From the NCBI GenBank assembly GCA_020638175.1, contig JACKJA010000002.1:682001-746000 (forward strand): DNA of 64,000 nucleotides, in the 5' to 3' direction. Shown in pieces: positions 1 through 8,064 of this stretch. The DNA comes from Rhodospirillales bacterium (GTDB lineage: Bacteria; Pseudomonadota; Alphaproteobacteria; Micavibrionales; Micavibrionaceae). The notes under the pieces are model-generated. The model saw only the letters and a program-made list of their open reading frames with translations. It did no database searches and was not told the DNA's origin. Made by a program: the position numbers and the translations under genes. Each line of letters opens with the position of its first letter. Within the stretch, counting starts at the first letter, position 1.

Positions 1-195
1 GCCTACGTCAATCAGATCAAGAAGATTGCCGCAGACCGTGACAAGTTGGCGATTGCCGCCCAGCAGGAAGCCGAAGCACTGGCCCACGCCGAAACCGGCG
101 AAGGTATGATGCCGGACGCTGGTGCGGACATGGCTGCTCCGGCTGAAGCCGAAGTGGAAGGCGAAAGCGAAAGCAAGGAAGCTGCTAACGGTTAA
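1..195 (+). CDS. rpoC: RNA polymerase beta' subunit, C-terminal end (partial)
   Basis: Only the last 64 codons are inside the window, in frame from base 1 to a TAA stop. The fragment begins AYVNQIKKIA and ends in an acidic, Ala/Glu-rich tail (EVEGESESKEAANG), as alphaproteobacterial beta' subunits often do. The assignment rests mostly on position: rpoBC lies directly upstream of the str operon in alphaproteobacteria, and a strong terminator follows the stop. No catalytic part is visible, so the call is by context and tail character rather than by a domain. Confidence 0.75.
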   Translation, partial: AYVNQIKKIAADRDKLAIAAQQEAEALAHAETGEGMMPDAGADMAAPAEAEVEGESESKEAANG

Positions 196-216
196 ACTCA
201 TTCCTGAGAGAATCAA

Positions 217-248
217 AAACAGCCCTTGTCATCAGGGGCTGTTTTTTT
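217..248 (+). terminator. Rho-independent terminator of the rpoBC operon
   Basis: The arms ACAGCCC and GGGGCTGT pair around the loop TTGTCATCA and are followed directly by seven T. The hairpin begins about 20 bases after the rpoC stop, so it should end the rpoBC transcript. Confidence 0.9.
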
Positions 249-301
249 ATGACCTGACAATCTAGAATAAACTGTGCGACAATATTTTACAGGCTTTTAT
301 C

Positions 302-610
302 ATGAACGATCTCGATAAATACGAACGCAAAAAAGAAAAGAAAATCGGGCGCATCATGCGCAATAGTGTCCTTGTCCTGGGGATAGGCATAGGGCTGTTT
401 CTTCTGAAGTTTCTGGTCGTACCGTTTCTGGGGGACAATGAACAGGGCGAGCGTGTGCTGGTGATTTTCTCCCTGTCCCTGATGGGCTACGGGGTCATTA
501 ATGTTCTGACGTTTATGTTCCTGAAAGACGGGCTGTTCAAGGTGAATTTGCTGATGACATGGGTTGTTCTGCCCCTGGTGTTGCTGAAACTTGTCATGGA
601 TTTTGTCTAG
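302..610 (+). CDS. small hypothetical membrane protein
   Basis: 102 residues, not assigned to a family. A very basic cytoplasmic N-terminus (residues 1-20, KYERKKEKKIGR) precedes three hydrophobic stretches at about 22-43, 52-74 and 80-101, so it should be a three-helix inner-membrane protein with its start inside. It begins with ATG about 50 bases after the rpoC terminator and is followed 27 bases later by the HAD gene on the same strand, so the two may be co-transcribed. No catalytic motif is visible and function is unknown. Confidence 0.6.
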   Translation: MNDLDKYERKKEKKIGRIMRNSVLVLGIGIGLFLLKFLVVPFLGDNEQGERVLVIFSLSLMGYGVINVLTFMFLKDGLFKVNLLMTWVVLPLVLLKLVMDFV

Positions 611-637
611 TTTTTTCTTGTCATAAGGTGGGCGTCT

Positions 638-1402
638 GTGATTAATGGCGCCATGCATAATAAAAAACTGGCCATATTTGATCTGGACGGCACGATTTTC
701 GATTCAGAATATGAAGTGTCTTTAATAACGGAGTCTATCGCCCGTTCCCGTTGGCAAAAAGAAGGTGAATATATTCCTCAGCTTCAGGCGCGCCATATTT
801 TTAAGGCATATGCAGGTCTGGGCGCGGTGGAGAAATTCGCCGCTATCGCCAACGAGCACGGGATAATCGCGAATGATCGTGAGCTGCAAGACATGGCAAA
901 GCGCCACGAAGACTGGAAACAGGCGCTCTATGATGCGTCTAAAAGTTTGCTGGTAGTATCCGATGTGGATACCAGTTTTGAAACGCTGAGGCACAAGGGG
1001 TTCACATTGTGCGTTGGCTCCAGTAATCCGTCTGGCCGTTCCAAAAGGGGGCTTGATAAAGCCGGTCTGCGTGATCATTTCAATGATCGGGTCTATGGAC
1101 CGGATTTGGTTGGCGGTCGCAAAAAACCTGATCCGGCGGTATTTGAATACGCCATGGAAACGAACGGGGCGGAACCAGCGGATACGTTGGTGTTTGAAGA
1201 CACGCCGCCGGGTATGGAGGCCGGAAAACGGGCCGAGATTTTTGTGATCGCTTACATGGATCCGCGTTTTGGTGTGGGGAAGGAAAGCGAACAACAGGCA
1301 CGCCGGTTTTATGATGCCGGGGCCGACGTTATTATCCGGGGTTTTAAAGAAACGGATCAGGCCTTGGAATCTTTCGGAAATAAAGGGCCGCGCCCGCGTT
1401 AG
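638..1402 (+). CDS. HAD-superfamily hydrolase (phosphatase-like)
   Basis: 254 residues with the HAD signatures in order: motif I DLDGT (nucleophile Asp15, general acid Asp17), a helical cap, motif II Ser in VGSSNPSG, motif III Lys in GGRKKPDPAVFEYAM, and motif IV VFEDTPPGMEAGKRA. It resembles beta-phosphoglucomutase and phosphoglycolate phosphatase-like members, which hydrolyse small phosphorylated metabolites; the substrate cannot be read from the sequence. The start is either GTG at 638, preceded by AAGGTG, or ATG at 653, five codons later. It lies just upstream of the str operon promoter. Confidence 0.85.
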   Translation: MINGAMHNKKLAIFDLDGTIFDSEYEVSLITESIARSRWQKEGEYIPQLQARHIFKAYAGLGAVEKFAAIANEHGIIANDRELQDMAKRHEDWKQALYDASKSLLVVSDVDTSFETLRHKGFTLCVGSSNPSGRSKRGLDKAGLRDHFNDRVYGPDLVGGRKKPDPAVFEYAMETNGAEPADTLVFEDTPPGMEAGKRAEIFVIAYMDPRFGVGKESEQQARRFYDAGADVIIRGFKETDQALESFGNKGPRPR

Positions 1403-1432
1403 GCTAAAAGTAAAAAAACTCTAAACAAAAGC

Positions 1433-1461
1433 TTGACGGACCATGGGGATAACTGTATATT
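1433..1461 (+). promoter_or_regulatory. sigma-70-type promoter of the str operon
   Basis: The -35 box TTGACG (1433-1438) and the -10 box TATATT (1456-1461) are separated by exactly 17 bases. It lies 31 bases after the HAD stop and about 265 bases upstream of rpsL, so transcription should start near 1468 and make a long leader. The alpha operon promoter at 18578 has the same two boxes and the same spacer length. Confidence 0.8.
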
Positions 1462-1724
1462 CCGCCAGAATTTTGAATTGGATGGGCTGGCTGTAAGCCG
1501 TTTTTCTCAAAGAAAAAGCGGCTTAGACGCGGCTCAGTTTTCGTCTTTCTTTATAAGGCGAAATGAGAAAAAGACGCGATGTACAAGCGCTTTTTGTTTG
1601 AAGAGACCCGCAAAGCAGATCGCACCATAGCGATGCAGGAAGGGGTTTCAAGCAGTGAAGAAAGCTGTATAGCGAGCTATTCCATCCGGAAATTTTTGAT
1701 GAAGCAGAAAAGGCGAGAATTGGT
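1462..1724 (+). promoter_or_regulatory. structured leader of the str operon mRNA
   Basis: This 263-base stretch before rpsL has no convincing long gene. It holds a 14-bp hairpin with one bulge (1494-1525: TAAGCCG then TTTTTCT, loop CAA, then the complements) and a second hairpin (1542-1548 with 1570-1576). An SD-like AAGG at 1555 precedes a 12-codon reading frame (ATG 1563, MRKRRDVQALFV), and a 55-codon frame starts at ATG 1579 and overlaps the rpsL start by 22 bases. The layout suggests feedback or attenuation control, but no ribosomal-protein binding site is recognised. Confidence 0.5.
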
Positions 1725-2108
1725 ATGCCAACAATACAACAGTTGATCCGTAAGCCCCGCTCAATGGGCGGTAAAAAGGCGATGAAGCCGAATAAAAAAC
1801 GTGCCCTGCAGCATAAGCCGCAGGTTCGTGGCGTTTGTACCCGCGTGTACACAACGACGCCAAAAAAACCGAACTCCGCTCTGCGGAAAGTGGCCAAGGT
1901 TCGCCTGACCACCGGTTACGAAGTGATTTGCTACATCCCTGGTGAAGGCCACAACTTGCAGGAACACTCTGTTGTTCTGGTACGTGGCGGCCGGGTGAAA
2001 GACTTGCCGGGGGTTCGTTACACGATCATCCGCGGTACGCTGGATACGCAAGGCGTTAAAGACAGAAAACAGGCCCGTTCCCGTTACGGCGCCAAACGGC
2101 CTAAGTAA
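1725..2108 (+). CDS. rpsL: 30S ribosomal protein S12
   Basis: S12 sits at the decoding centre of the small subunit and monitors codon-anticodon pairing. The 127 residues are full length for the family and carry the signature TTTPKKPNSALRKVAKVRL and the loop GGRVKDLPGVRY. The lysines at about 48 and 92, where streptomycin-resistance substitutions fall, are wild type. The ATG start has AAGGCGAG upstream. It is the first gene of the str operon, and rpsG follows after 13 bases with its own AAGGAG. Confidence 0.98.
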   Translation: MPTIQQLIRKPRSMGGKKAMKPNKKRALQHKPQVRGVCTRVYTTTPKKPNSALRKVAKVRLTTGYEVICYIPGEGHNLQEHSVVLVRGGRVKDLPGVRYTIIRGTLDTQGVKDRKQARSRYGAKRPK

Positions 2109-2121
2109 GGAGAAATAAAAT

Positions 2122-2631
2122 ATGTCTCGTCGTCATAGAGCAGAAAAACGTGAAATTCTTCCCGATCCGAAATTCGGGGATCTTGTGCTGTCGAAATTCA
2201 TGAATAACGTCATGGTCGATGGTAAAAAATCCGTCGCCGAGCGCATCGTATACGGCGCGCTGGAGATTCTGGACAAAAAAGCCGCCAACGAAAACTTCGA
2301 TGATGAAGCCTCTGGTGATACTGGCTCTAAAGGTCTGATGGTTTTTCGTCGTGCTCTGAAAAAAGTTAAGCCGCAGCTGGAAGTGCGTTCTCGCCGTGTT
2401 GGTGGGGCAACGTATCAGGTGCCGGTTGAGGTTCGCCCGGACCGTGCGTTGGCTTTGGCGATGCGCTGGATCATTGATGCGGCCCGCAAGCGCAGCGAAC
2501 ACACCATGATTGAACGCGTAGCCGGTGAATTGCTGGATGCGGCGAATGATCGCGGTACGGCTGTGAAAAAGCGCGATGACACGCACAAAATGGCCGAGGC
2601 TAACAAAGCCTTCGCTCATTATCGCTGGTAG
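2122..2631 (+). CDS. rpsG: 30S ribosomal protein S7
   Basis: S7 binds the 3' major domain of 16S rRNA and nucleates head assembly. The 169 residues include KREILPDPKFG near the N-terminus, RSRRVGGATYQVPVEVRP and the C-terminal KMAEANKAFAHYRW. Compared with the usual 156 residues, about 13 extra acidic and glycine residues lie between ALEILDKKAANE and GLMVFRRAL (about residues 58-70). The start has AAGGAG upstream. In E. coli S7 represses the str operon; no such site is identified here. Confidence 0.98.
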   Translation: MSRRHRAEKREILPDPKFGDLVLSKFMNNVMVDGKKSVAERIVYGALEILDKKAANENFDDEASGDTGSKGLMVFRRALKKVKPQLEVRSRRVGGATYQVPVEVRPDRALALAMRWIIDAARKRSEHTMIERVAGELLDAANDRGTAVKKRDDTHKMAEANKAFAHYRW

Positions 2632-2670
2632 AACTGAATATAAAACACTGAACAACGGAAAACGACTATT

Positions 2671-4776
2671 ATGGCACGCGAATATCCTATCGATCACTAC
2701 CGGAACTTCGGGATCATGGCCCACATTGATGCGGGCAAGACCACGACGACCGAGCGTATTCTTTACTATTCCGGGAAGTCCCACAAAATTGGTGAAGTGC
2801 ACGATGGTGCCGCAACGATGGACTGGATGGAGCAGGAACAAGAACGTGGGATCACGATTACGTCTGCTGCCACGACGACGTTCTGGAATGGTCCGGCGAA
2901 CAGCATGGACCCGGGTGGCCGTTTCCGTTTGAACATTATCGACACGCCGGGGCACGTGGACTTCACGATTGAAGTTGAGCGTTCCTTGCGTGTTCTTGAT
3001 GGCGCCGTTGCTGTATTCGATGCGAACGCTGGCGTTGAACCGCAAACAGAAACAGTCTGGCGTCAGGCTGATAAATACCACGTGCCGCGTATGTGTTTTG
3101 TTAACAAAATGGACAAAATCGGCGCAGATTTCTACAACACGGTCGATATGATTGTTGATCGTTTGGGCGCGACGCCGTGCGTGATCCAGCTCCCGATTGG
3201 TTCTGAGAGCGATTTTGCCGGCGTTATCGACCTTATTAAAATGAAAGCAATCACATGGGATGGTGAGCAGCTTGGTGCAACGTACCAGGAAAGTGACATT
3301 CCTGCTGATTTGGCGGGCAAAGCTGCTGAATGGCGCGAAAAGCTGATTGAGCTGGCTGTCGAGCAAGATGATGCGGCCATGGAATCTTACCTTGAAGGTG
3401 ATGAGCCGGATGAAGCGACCCTGAAAAAATGTATCCGTAAAGGTACGATTACAAACACGTTTGTTCCTGTTCTTTGTGGCTCTGCCTTTAAAAACAAAGG
3501 CGTGCAACCGATGCTGGATGCTGTTGTTGACTTCTTGCCGTCTCCGCTGGATATCGGCGCGGTTAAGGGTCACAAAGTCGATTCCGAAGAAACTGACTCC
3601 CGTGATCCTGATGACAAAGCGCCGTTCTCGGCGCTGGCGTTCAAGATCATGAACGACCCGTTCGTGGGTTCTCTGACATTCGTTCGGATTTACTCCGGGA
3701 TGCTGGAATCAGGTTCTTACGTAGAGAATACCGTGAAAAACAAGCGGGAACGGATTGGCCGGATGCTTTTGATGCACTCGAACAACCGGGAAGAAATCAA
3801 AGAAGCGCATGCTGGTGATATCGTTGCGTTGGTGGGTCTGAAAGACACCACGACCGGGGATACGCTGTGCATTAAAGAATCCCCGATCGTTCTGGAGCGC
3901 ATGGAATTTCCTGAGCCGGTTATCGAGATTGCTGTTGAGCCGAAAACCAAGGCTGACCAGGAAAAAATGTCTCAGGCGTTGCAGCGTCTGGCGGCAGAAG
4001 ACCCGTCTTTCCGCGTGTCTGTCGATCACGAAAGTGGCCAGACCATCATCAAAGGGATGGGCGAGCTTCACCTCGACATTCTGGTTGACCGCATGAGACG
4101 CGAATTCAAGGTAGAGGCTAACATCGGTGCGCCGCAGGTGGCTTACCGTGAAACCCTCACGAAGACGGCTGAAATCAGCTACACCCACAAAAAACAAACG
4201 GGTGGTTCCGGTCAGTTCGCTAAAATCGATCTGGTATTTGAGCCGGCTGAGGCAGGTGAAGGCTTTACCTTTGAAAGCAAGGTTGTTGGCGGTAACGTGC
4301 CGAAGGAATACATTCCGGGCGTTCAAAAAGGTCTGGAAATGGCCAAGGAAACCGGGATTATCGCGGGCTTCCCTGTGATCGACTTCAAAGTATCTCTGGT
4401 TGACGGTGCGTACCACGATGTTGACTCCTCCGTTATGGCCTTTGAAATCGCGGCGAAAGCAGCCTTCAAAGAAGGGATGCAAAAAGCCGGTCCGCAACTG
4501 CTTGAGCCGATGATGAAGGTTGAAGTGGTTACGCCTGAAGAATACATGGGTGACATTATCGGTGACCTGAACTCCCGTCGGGGTCAGGTATCCGGGATGA
4601 GCGACCGCGGTAACGCGAAGGTCATTCTGGCCATGGTGCCGCTGTCTTCTATGTTTGGTTACATCAACACGCTGCGTTCGATGTCGCAGGGCCGCGCCCA
4701 GTACACGATGCAGTTCGACCACTATGCGCCGGTTCCGGCGAATGTGGCCGAAGAAGTTAAAGCGAGCATGGCATAA
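2671..4776 (+). CDS. fusA: elongation factor G
   Basis: EF-G is the GTPase that drives translocation of tRNA and mRNA after peptide bond formation. The 701 residues are full length. The G domain carries the P-loop AHIDAGKTTTTERIL, DTPGHVDF and NKMDKIGA; the domain IV/V region includes GGSGQFAKIDL and the late motif DLNSRRGQVSGM. It is the third gene of the str operon, 39 bases after rpsG, and tuf follows. Nothing is unusual in length or key residues. Confidence 0.98.
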   Translation: MAREYPIDHYRNFGIMAHIDAGKTTTTERILYYSGKSHKIGEVHDGAATMDWMEQEQERGITITSAATTTFWNGPANSMDPGGRFRLNIIDTPGHVDFTIEVERSLRVLDGAVAVFDANAGVEPQTETVWRQADKYHVPRMCFVNKMDKIGADFYNTVDMIVDRLGATPCVIQLPIGSESDFAGVIDLIKMKAITWDGEQLGATYQESDIPADLAGKAAEWREKLIELAVEQDDAAMESYLEGDEPDEATLKKCIRKGTITNTFVPVLCGSAFKNKGVQPMLDAVVDFLPSPLDIGAVKGHKVDSEETDSRDPDDKAPFSALAFKIMNDPFVGSLTFVRIYSGMLESGSYVENTVKNKRERIGRMLLMHSNNREEIKEAHAGDIVALVGLKDTTTGDTLCIKESPIVLERMEFPEPVIEIAVEPKTKADQEKMSQALQRLAAEDPSFRVSVDHESGQTIIKGMGELHLDILVDRMRREFKVEANIGAPQVAYRETLTKTAEISYTHKKQTGGSGQFAKIDLVFEPAEAGEGFTFESKVVGGNVPKEYIPGVQKGLEMAKETGIIAGFPVIDFKVSLVDGAYHDVDSSVMAFEIAAKAAFKEGMQKAGPQLLEPMMKVEVVTPEEYMGDIIGDLNSRRGQVSGMSDRGNAKVILAMVPLSSMFGYINTLRSMSQGRAQYTMQFDHYAPVPANVAEEVKASMA

Positions 4777-4819
4777 GGCCGGATCAGTTAAAAGTTTTTG
4801 AAAAGAAGGAAGAAGCAAA

Positions 4820-5995
4820 ATGTCGAAGGAAAAGTTTGAGCGGAATAAGCCGCATTGCAACATTGGAACGATTGGTCACGTTGACCATGGTAAGACGACG
4901 CTGACGGCGGCGATCACGAAGTATTTTGGCGAGTTCAAGGCGTACGACCAGATTGATGGTGCGCCGGAAGAGCGCGAGCGCGGGATTACGATTTCGACGG
5001 CGCACGTTGAATATGAGACCCCGAACCGTCACTATGCACACGTTGACTGCCCGGGACACGCCGACTACGTGAAGAACATGATCACGGGTGCGGCGCAGAT
5101 GGATGGCGCGATTTTGGTTGTGAATGCTGCTGACGGTCCGATGCCTCAGACACGGGAGCACATTTTGCTGGCGCGTCAGGTTGGTGTTCCGGCTCTGGTT
5201 GTGTACCTGAACAAAGTTGACCAGGTTGACGATGAAGAGCTTCTGGAGCTGGTTGAGATGGAAGTGCGTGAACTTTTGTCTTCTTATGAGTTTCCGGGCG
5301 ATGACATTCCTGTGGTTAAGGGTTCGGCTCTGGCCGCTCTTGAGGGCCGCGATCCTGAGATTGGCGAGAACTCGATCCGCGCGTTGATGGAAGCTGTTGA
5401 CAGCTTCATCCCGCAGCCGGAGCGTCCGAAGGACCGTCCGTTCCTGATGCCGATCGAGGATGTGTTCTCGATTTCTGGTCGTGGTACGGTTGTCACGGGC
5501 CGTATTGAGCAAGGCGTTGTTAAGGTTGGTGAAGAGATCGAGATTGTCGGTATCAAAGACACGCAGAAAACGATCTGCACGGGTGTTGAGATGTTCCGCA
5601 AGCTTCTGGATCAGGGTGAAGCCGGTGACAACGTTGGTATTTTGCTGCGTGGCACGAAGCGTGAGGATGTAGAGCGTGGTCAGGTTTTGTGTAAGCCGGG
5701 CAGCATTACGCCGCACACGAAGTTCGAAGCGGAAGCTTACATTCTGTCGAAAGATGAAGGGGGCCGTCACACGCCGTTCTTCACGAACTACCGTCCTCAG
5801 TTTTACTTCCGTACGACGGACGTGACGGGCGAAGTGAAGTTGCCGGAAGGCACCGAGATGGTGATGCCGGGCGATAACTGCAAGATGACGGTCGAGCTGA
5901 TTTGCCCGATCGCGATGGATGAAGGTCTGCGCTTCGCTATCCGCGAAGGCGGCCGTACCGTCGGCGCCGGCGTCGTCGCTAAAATTATTGAGTAA
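4820..5995 (+). CDS. tuf: elongation factor Tu
   Basis: EF-Tu delivers aminoacyl-tRNA to the ribosome in a GTP-dependent manner. The 391 residues carry the P-loop GHVDHGKTTL, DCPGHADYVKNMITGAAQMDG, NKVDQVDD and domain 2/3 motifs such as GRGTVVTGRIEQG and GGRHTPFF. An AGAAGGAAG ribosome binding site lies upstream. The gene uses GAG and ACG more than fusA by eye, which could reflect high expression or gene conversion with a second tuf copy outside the window; this was not measured. Confidence 0.98.
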   Translation: MSKEKFERNKPHCNIGTIGHVDHGKTTLTAAITKYFGEFKAYDQIDGAPEERERGITISTAHVEYETPNRHYAHVDCPGHADYVKNMITGAAQMDGAILVVNAADGPMPQTREHILLARQVGVPALVVYLNKVDQVDDEELLELVEMEVRELLSSYEFPGDDIPVVKGSALAALEGRDPEIGENSIRALMEAVDSFIPQPERPKDRPFLMPIEDVFSISGRGTVVTGRIEQGVVKVGEEIEIVGIKDTQKTICTGVEMFRKLLDQGEAGDNVGILLRGTKREDVERGQVLCKPGSITPHTKFEAEAYILSKDEGGRHTPFFTNYRPQFYFRTTDVTGEVKLPEGTEMVMPGDNCKMTVELICPIAMDEGLRFAIREGGRTVGAGVVAKIIE

Positions 5996-6023
5996 GCGAT
6001 AAGCGAAAGAAAAGGTAAGAACA

Positions 6024-6353
6024 ATGGATACACAAAGCATTCGCATTCGACTGAAAGCCTTCGATCACCGCATTTTGGATCAAGCGGTATCGGAGATCGG
6101 TAACACAGCCAAGCGTACAGGCGCGGCTCTGCGTGGCCCGGTGCCGCTGCCGACCCGTCTGGAGCGTTTTACGGTTTGCCGTTCGCCGCACGTCGATAAA
6201 AAGTCGCAGGAACACTTCGAAATGCGTACACACAAGCGCTTGCTGGATATTGTCGAGCCGACACCGCAAACGATTGATGCGCTGATGAAGCTGGACTTGC
6301 CGGCGGGTGTGGATGTTGAAATTAAACTGATGGATCAGGCGGCTGCCGCCTAA
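6024..6353 (+). CDS. rpsJ: 30S ribosomal protein S10
   Basis: S10 is in the small-subunit head and, with NusB, also takes part in transcription antitermination. The 109 residues contain QSIRIRLKAFDHRILDQAV, the signature region GPVPLPTRLERFTV and HKRLLDIVEPTPQT. It is a few residues longer than usual through an Ala-rich end. The gene follows tuf by 28 bases, so the S10 block appears to be read from the str promoter. Confidence 0.97.
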   Translation: MDTQSIRIRLKAFDHRILDQAVSEIGNTAKRTGAALRGPVPLPTRLERFTVCRSPHVDKKSQEHFEMRTHKRLLDIVEPTPQTIDALMKLDLPAGVDVEIKLMDQAAAA

Positions 6354-6357
6354 TTTG

Positions 6358-6398
6358 AAAATGTCATCCTCTGTTTACGCGTAGCGCAGGACATGATG
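6358..6398. repeat. imperfect hairpin between rpsJ and rplC
   Basis: ATGTC-TCCT and AGGACAT form an imperfect inverted repeat in the 68-base rpsJ-rplC gap. It resembles a decayed member of the GTCATCCTGAG palindrome type also seen at 51424. There is no T-run, so it is not a terminator. A role in mRNA processing is possible but not shown. Confidence 0.35.
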
Positions 6399-6421
6399 GC
6401 CAAAATAAAGAGGAAAGAAAA

Positions 6422-7204
6422 ATGAGAACCGGAGTTATTGCACAAAAAGCGGGTATGACGCGTATCTTCACCGAAGATGGTCGTCAGCTGTCCGTTACGG
6501 TTTTGAAAATTGACGGTTGCCAGGTTGTGGCCAACCGCACCCAGGATAAAGACGGCTATACGGCTGTTCAACTGGGCGCTGTGACAACGGCGAAAATCAA
6601 AAACGTATCGAAAGCCCAGCGCGGCCACTTTGCCAAAGCCAAAGTCGAGCCGAAGAAAAAGCTCGCTGAATTCCGCGTAACACCGGAAAATCTGGTTGAG
6701 GTTGGCGCAGAGATCGGTGCAAACCACTTCATCACCGGTCAGTACGTTGATGTTGCCGGTATCTCGAAAGGTAAAGGCTTTGCCGGGGCGATGAAGCGTC
6801 ACAATTTCGGCGGGATGCGTGCCTCTCACGGTGTGTCTATTTCTCACCGGGCACACGGTTCGACCGGTCAGTGTCAGGAGCCGGGCAAAGTGTTTAAAGG
6901 CAAGAAAATGGCCGGTCACATGGGGGCTGAGCGCGTTACCGTGCAAAACCTCGAAGTTGTGGCGATTGATGAGCAAGACAATCTGGTACTGGTACGGGGC
7001 GCGGTCCCCGGCGCGAGGGACGGCTGGTTGCTGATTACGGATGCGGTTAAGCGCCCGTTGCCGGAAGGCGTGCCGATGCCGGCAGGTCTGAAGCAGGATG
7101 CCAAAGCGGAAGCGCCGGCTGAAGAAGCGGTAGCAGAGGCACCGGCAGAGGAAGCAAATGCAGAAGCTCCGGCGGATGCGGCTGCAGAAGAAAACAAAGA
7201 ATAA
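6422..7204 (+). CDS. rplC: 50S ribosomal protein L3 with acidic C-terminal tail
   Basis: L3 is an early-assembly protein that reaches the peptidyl transferase centre. The 260-residue product starts MRTGVIAQKAGMTRIF and contains the signature KGKGFAGAMKRHNFGG and the Q-methylation region GSTGQCQEPGKVFKGKKM. The body ends near residue 220, after which about 40 residues of Ala/Glu repeats (AEAPAEEAV type) extend it past the usual 205-240 residues. Translation signals (GAGGAAAG) precede the ATG. Confidence 0.97.
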   Translation: MRTGVIAQKAGMTRIFTEDGRQLSVTVLKIDGCQVVANRTQDKDGYTAVQLGAVTTAKIKNVSKAQRGHFAKAKVEPKKKLAEFRVTPENLVEVGAEIGANHFITGQYVDVAGISKGKGFAGAMKRHNFGGMRASHGVSISHRAHGSTGQCQEPGKVFKGKKMAGHMGAERVTVQNLEVVAIDEQDNLVLVRGAVPGARDGWLLITDAVKRPLPEGVPMPAGLKQDAKAEAPAEEAVAEAPAEEANAEAPADAAAEENKE

Positions 7205-7233
7205 TTTAAAAGCGAACGAGAAGGATCGAAACG

Positions 7234-7857
7234 ATGAAAATCGCGGTCAAGAATTTGGAAAACAAGGCAGCCGGCGAAATTACGCTGGATGATGCGGTCT
7301 TTGGTGTTGATGTTAAAAATGACATCATTCACCGCATGGTGAATTATCAGCGGGCCAAAGCGCGCAGCGGTTGCCACAAAACAAAGCAACGCAGCGAAGT
7401 ATCCGGCACCGGGAAAAAACCCTGGAAGCAAAAGGGTACAGGCCGGGCACGGGCCGGTGACCTGAAACGGTCGCAAGACCGCGGCGGGGCAACCGTATTC
7501 GGGCCGGTCGTACGCAGCCATGCAACGGCATTGCCAAAGAAAATCCGGGCGCTGGCGCTGAAAATGGCGCTGTCCAGCAAGGCAAAAGACGGCAAGCTGA
7601 TTATTCTGGATGAAGCGACGGCAAAAACGCACAAAACCAAGCCGATGGCCGATGCTATGAAGGGATTCGGGATTGATTCCGCCCTGATTATCGGCGGCAA
7701 GGAAATCGACGTGAACTTTGCCCGCGGGATGGCTAACCTGCCGCGGATCGACGTTCTGCCGAGTGTCGGCGCAAACGTATATGACATTATCCGTCGTGAC
7801 ACGCTGATCCTGACCAAGGATGCGGTTGGTGATCTGACGGAACGTCTGAAAGGTTAA
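7234..7857 (+). CDS. rplD: 50S ribosomal protein L4
   Basis: L4 binds 23S rRNA and lines the exit tunnel; in E. coli it also represses the S10 operon. The 207 residues include the arginine- and glycine-rich tunnel loop GTGKKPWKQKGTGRARAGD and the conserved FGPVVRSH region. The length is normal for the family. The gene lies 29 bases after rplC with AGAAGGA upstream of the ATG. An unrelated small gene starts two bases after its stop. Confidence 0.97.
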   Translation: MKIAVKNLENKAAGEITLDDAVFGVDVKNDIIHRMVNYQRAKARSGCHKTKQRSEVSGTGKKPWKQKGTGRARAGDLKRSQDRGGATVFGPVVRSHATALPKKIRALALKMALSSKAKDGKLIILDEATAKTHKTKPMADAMKGFGIDSALIIGGKEIDVNFARGMANLPRIDVLPSVGANVYDIIRRDTLILTKDAVGDLTERLKG

Positions 7858-7858
7858 T

Positions 7859-8059
7859 ATGATGGCGATGGGGCCCGGAATTCCGAAAGCTGAACGTCTT
7901 TCATTGACGGACGAACAACGCCGGGCGGCATTTGCTGAAACTGTTGAGAGAAATTCAAACTGGCTTTATGAGGCAGCATTGAAATCCGATTGTGACCCAA
8001 AAGAGGCAGAATACAGGATGGGCTGGGTCAGAAACGCTCTTGAAGAATTGAAAAGGTAG
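7859..8059 (+). CDS. unknown 66-residue protein inside the S10 operon
   Basis: I do not recognise this protein. It begins MMAMGPGIPKAERLSL, is probably mostly helical (LTDEQRRAAFAETVERNSNWLYEAAL), and ends AEYRMGWVRNALEELKR, with no cysteine pair, signal peptide or membrane segment beyond a single Cys. It starts two bases after the rplD stop and ends five bases before the rplW start, so it is translationally coupled to both. rplD and rplW are adjacent in nearly all bacteria, which makes this an insertion in a very conserved operon. Tight packing and lack of stops argue that it is a real gene. Confidence 0.65.
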   Translation: MMAMGPGIPKAERLSLTDEQRRAAFAETVERNSNWLYEAALKSDCDPKEAEYRMGWVRNALEELKR

Positions 8060-8064
8060 ATAAA

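Noticed and set aside
1433..1630. 65-codon frame starting with TTG over the str promoter
   Set aside because: The start codon lies in the -35 box, there is no ribosome binding site, and the transcript would begin downstream of it.
1579..1746. 55-codon frame overlapping the rpsL start
   Set aside because: Not called as a gene: no good ribosome binding site, and the sequence has no known homologue. Kept as part of the leader finding.
2101..3573. 490-codon frame antisense to rpsG and fusA
   Set aside because: It lies opposite highly conserved genes; long antisense frames arise from their codon bias, and the translation is Arg/His/Phe-rich without domain.
4820..5995. horizontal transfer of tuf from its codon use
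   Set aside because: The difference from fusA is small and can be explained by high expression or conversion with another tuf copy.
4784..6046. 420-codon frame antisense to tuf
   Set aside because: Same reason: opposite a highly conserved gene, no start signal, no domain.
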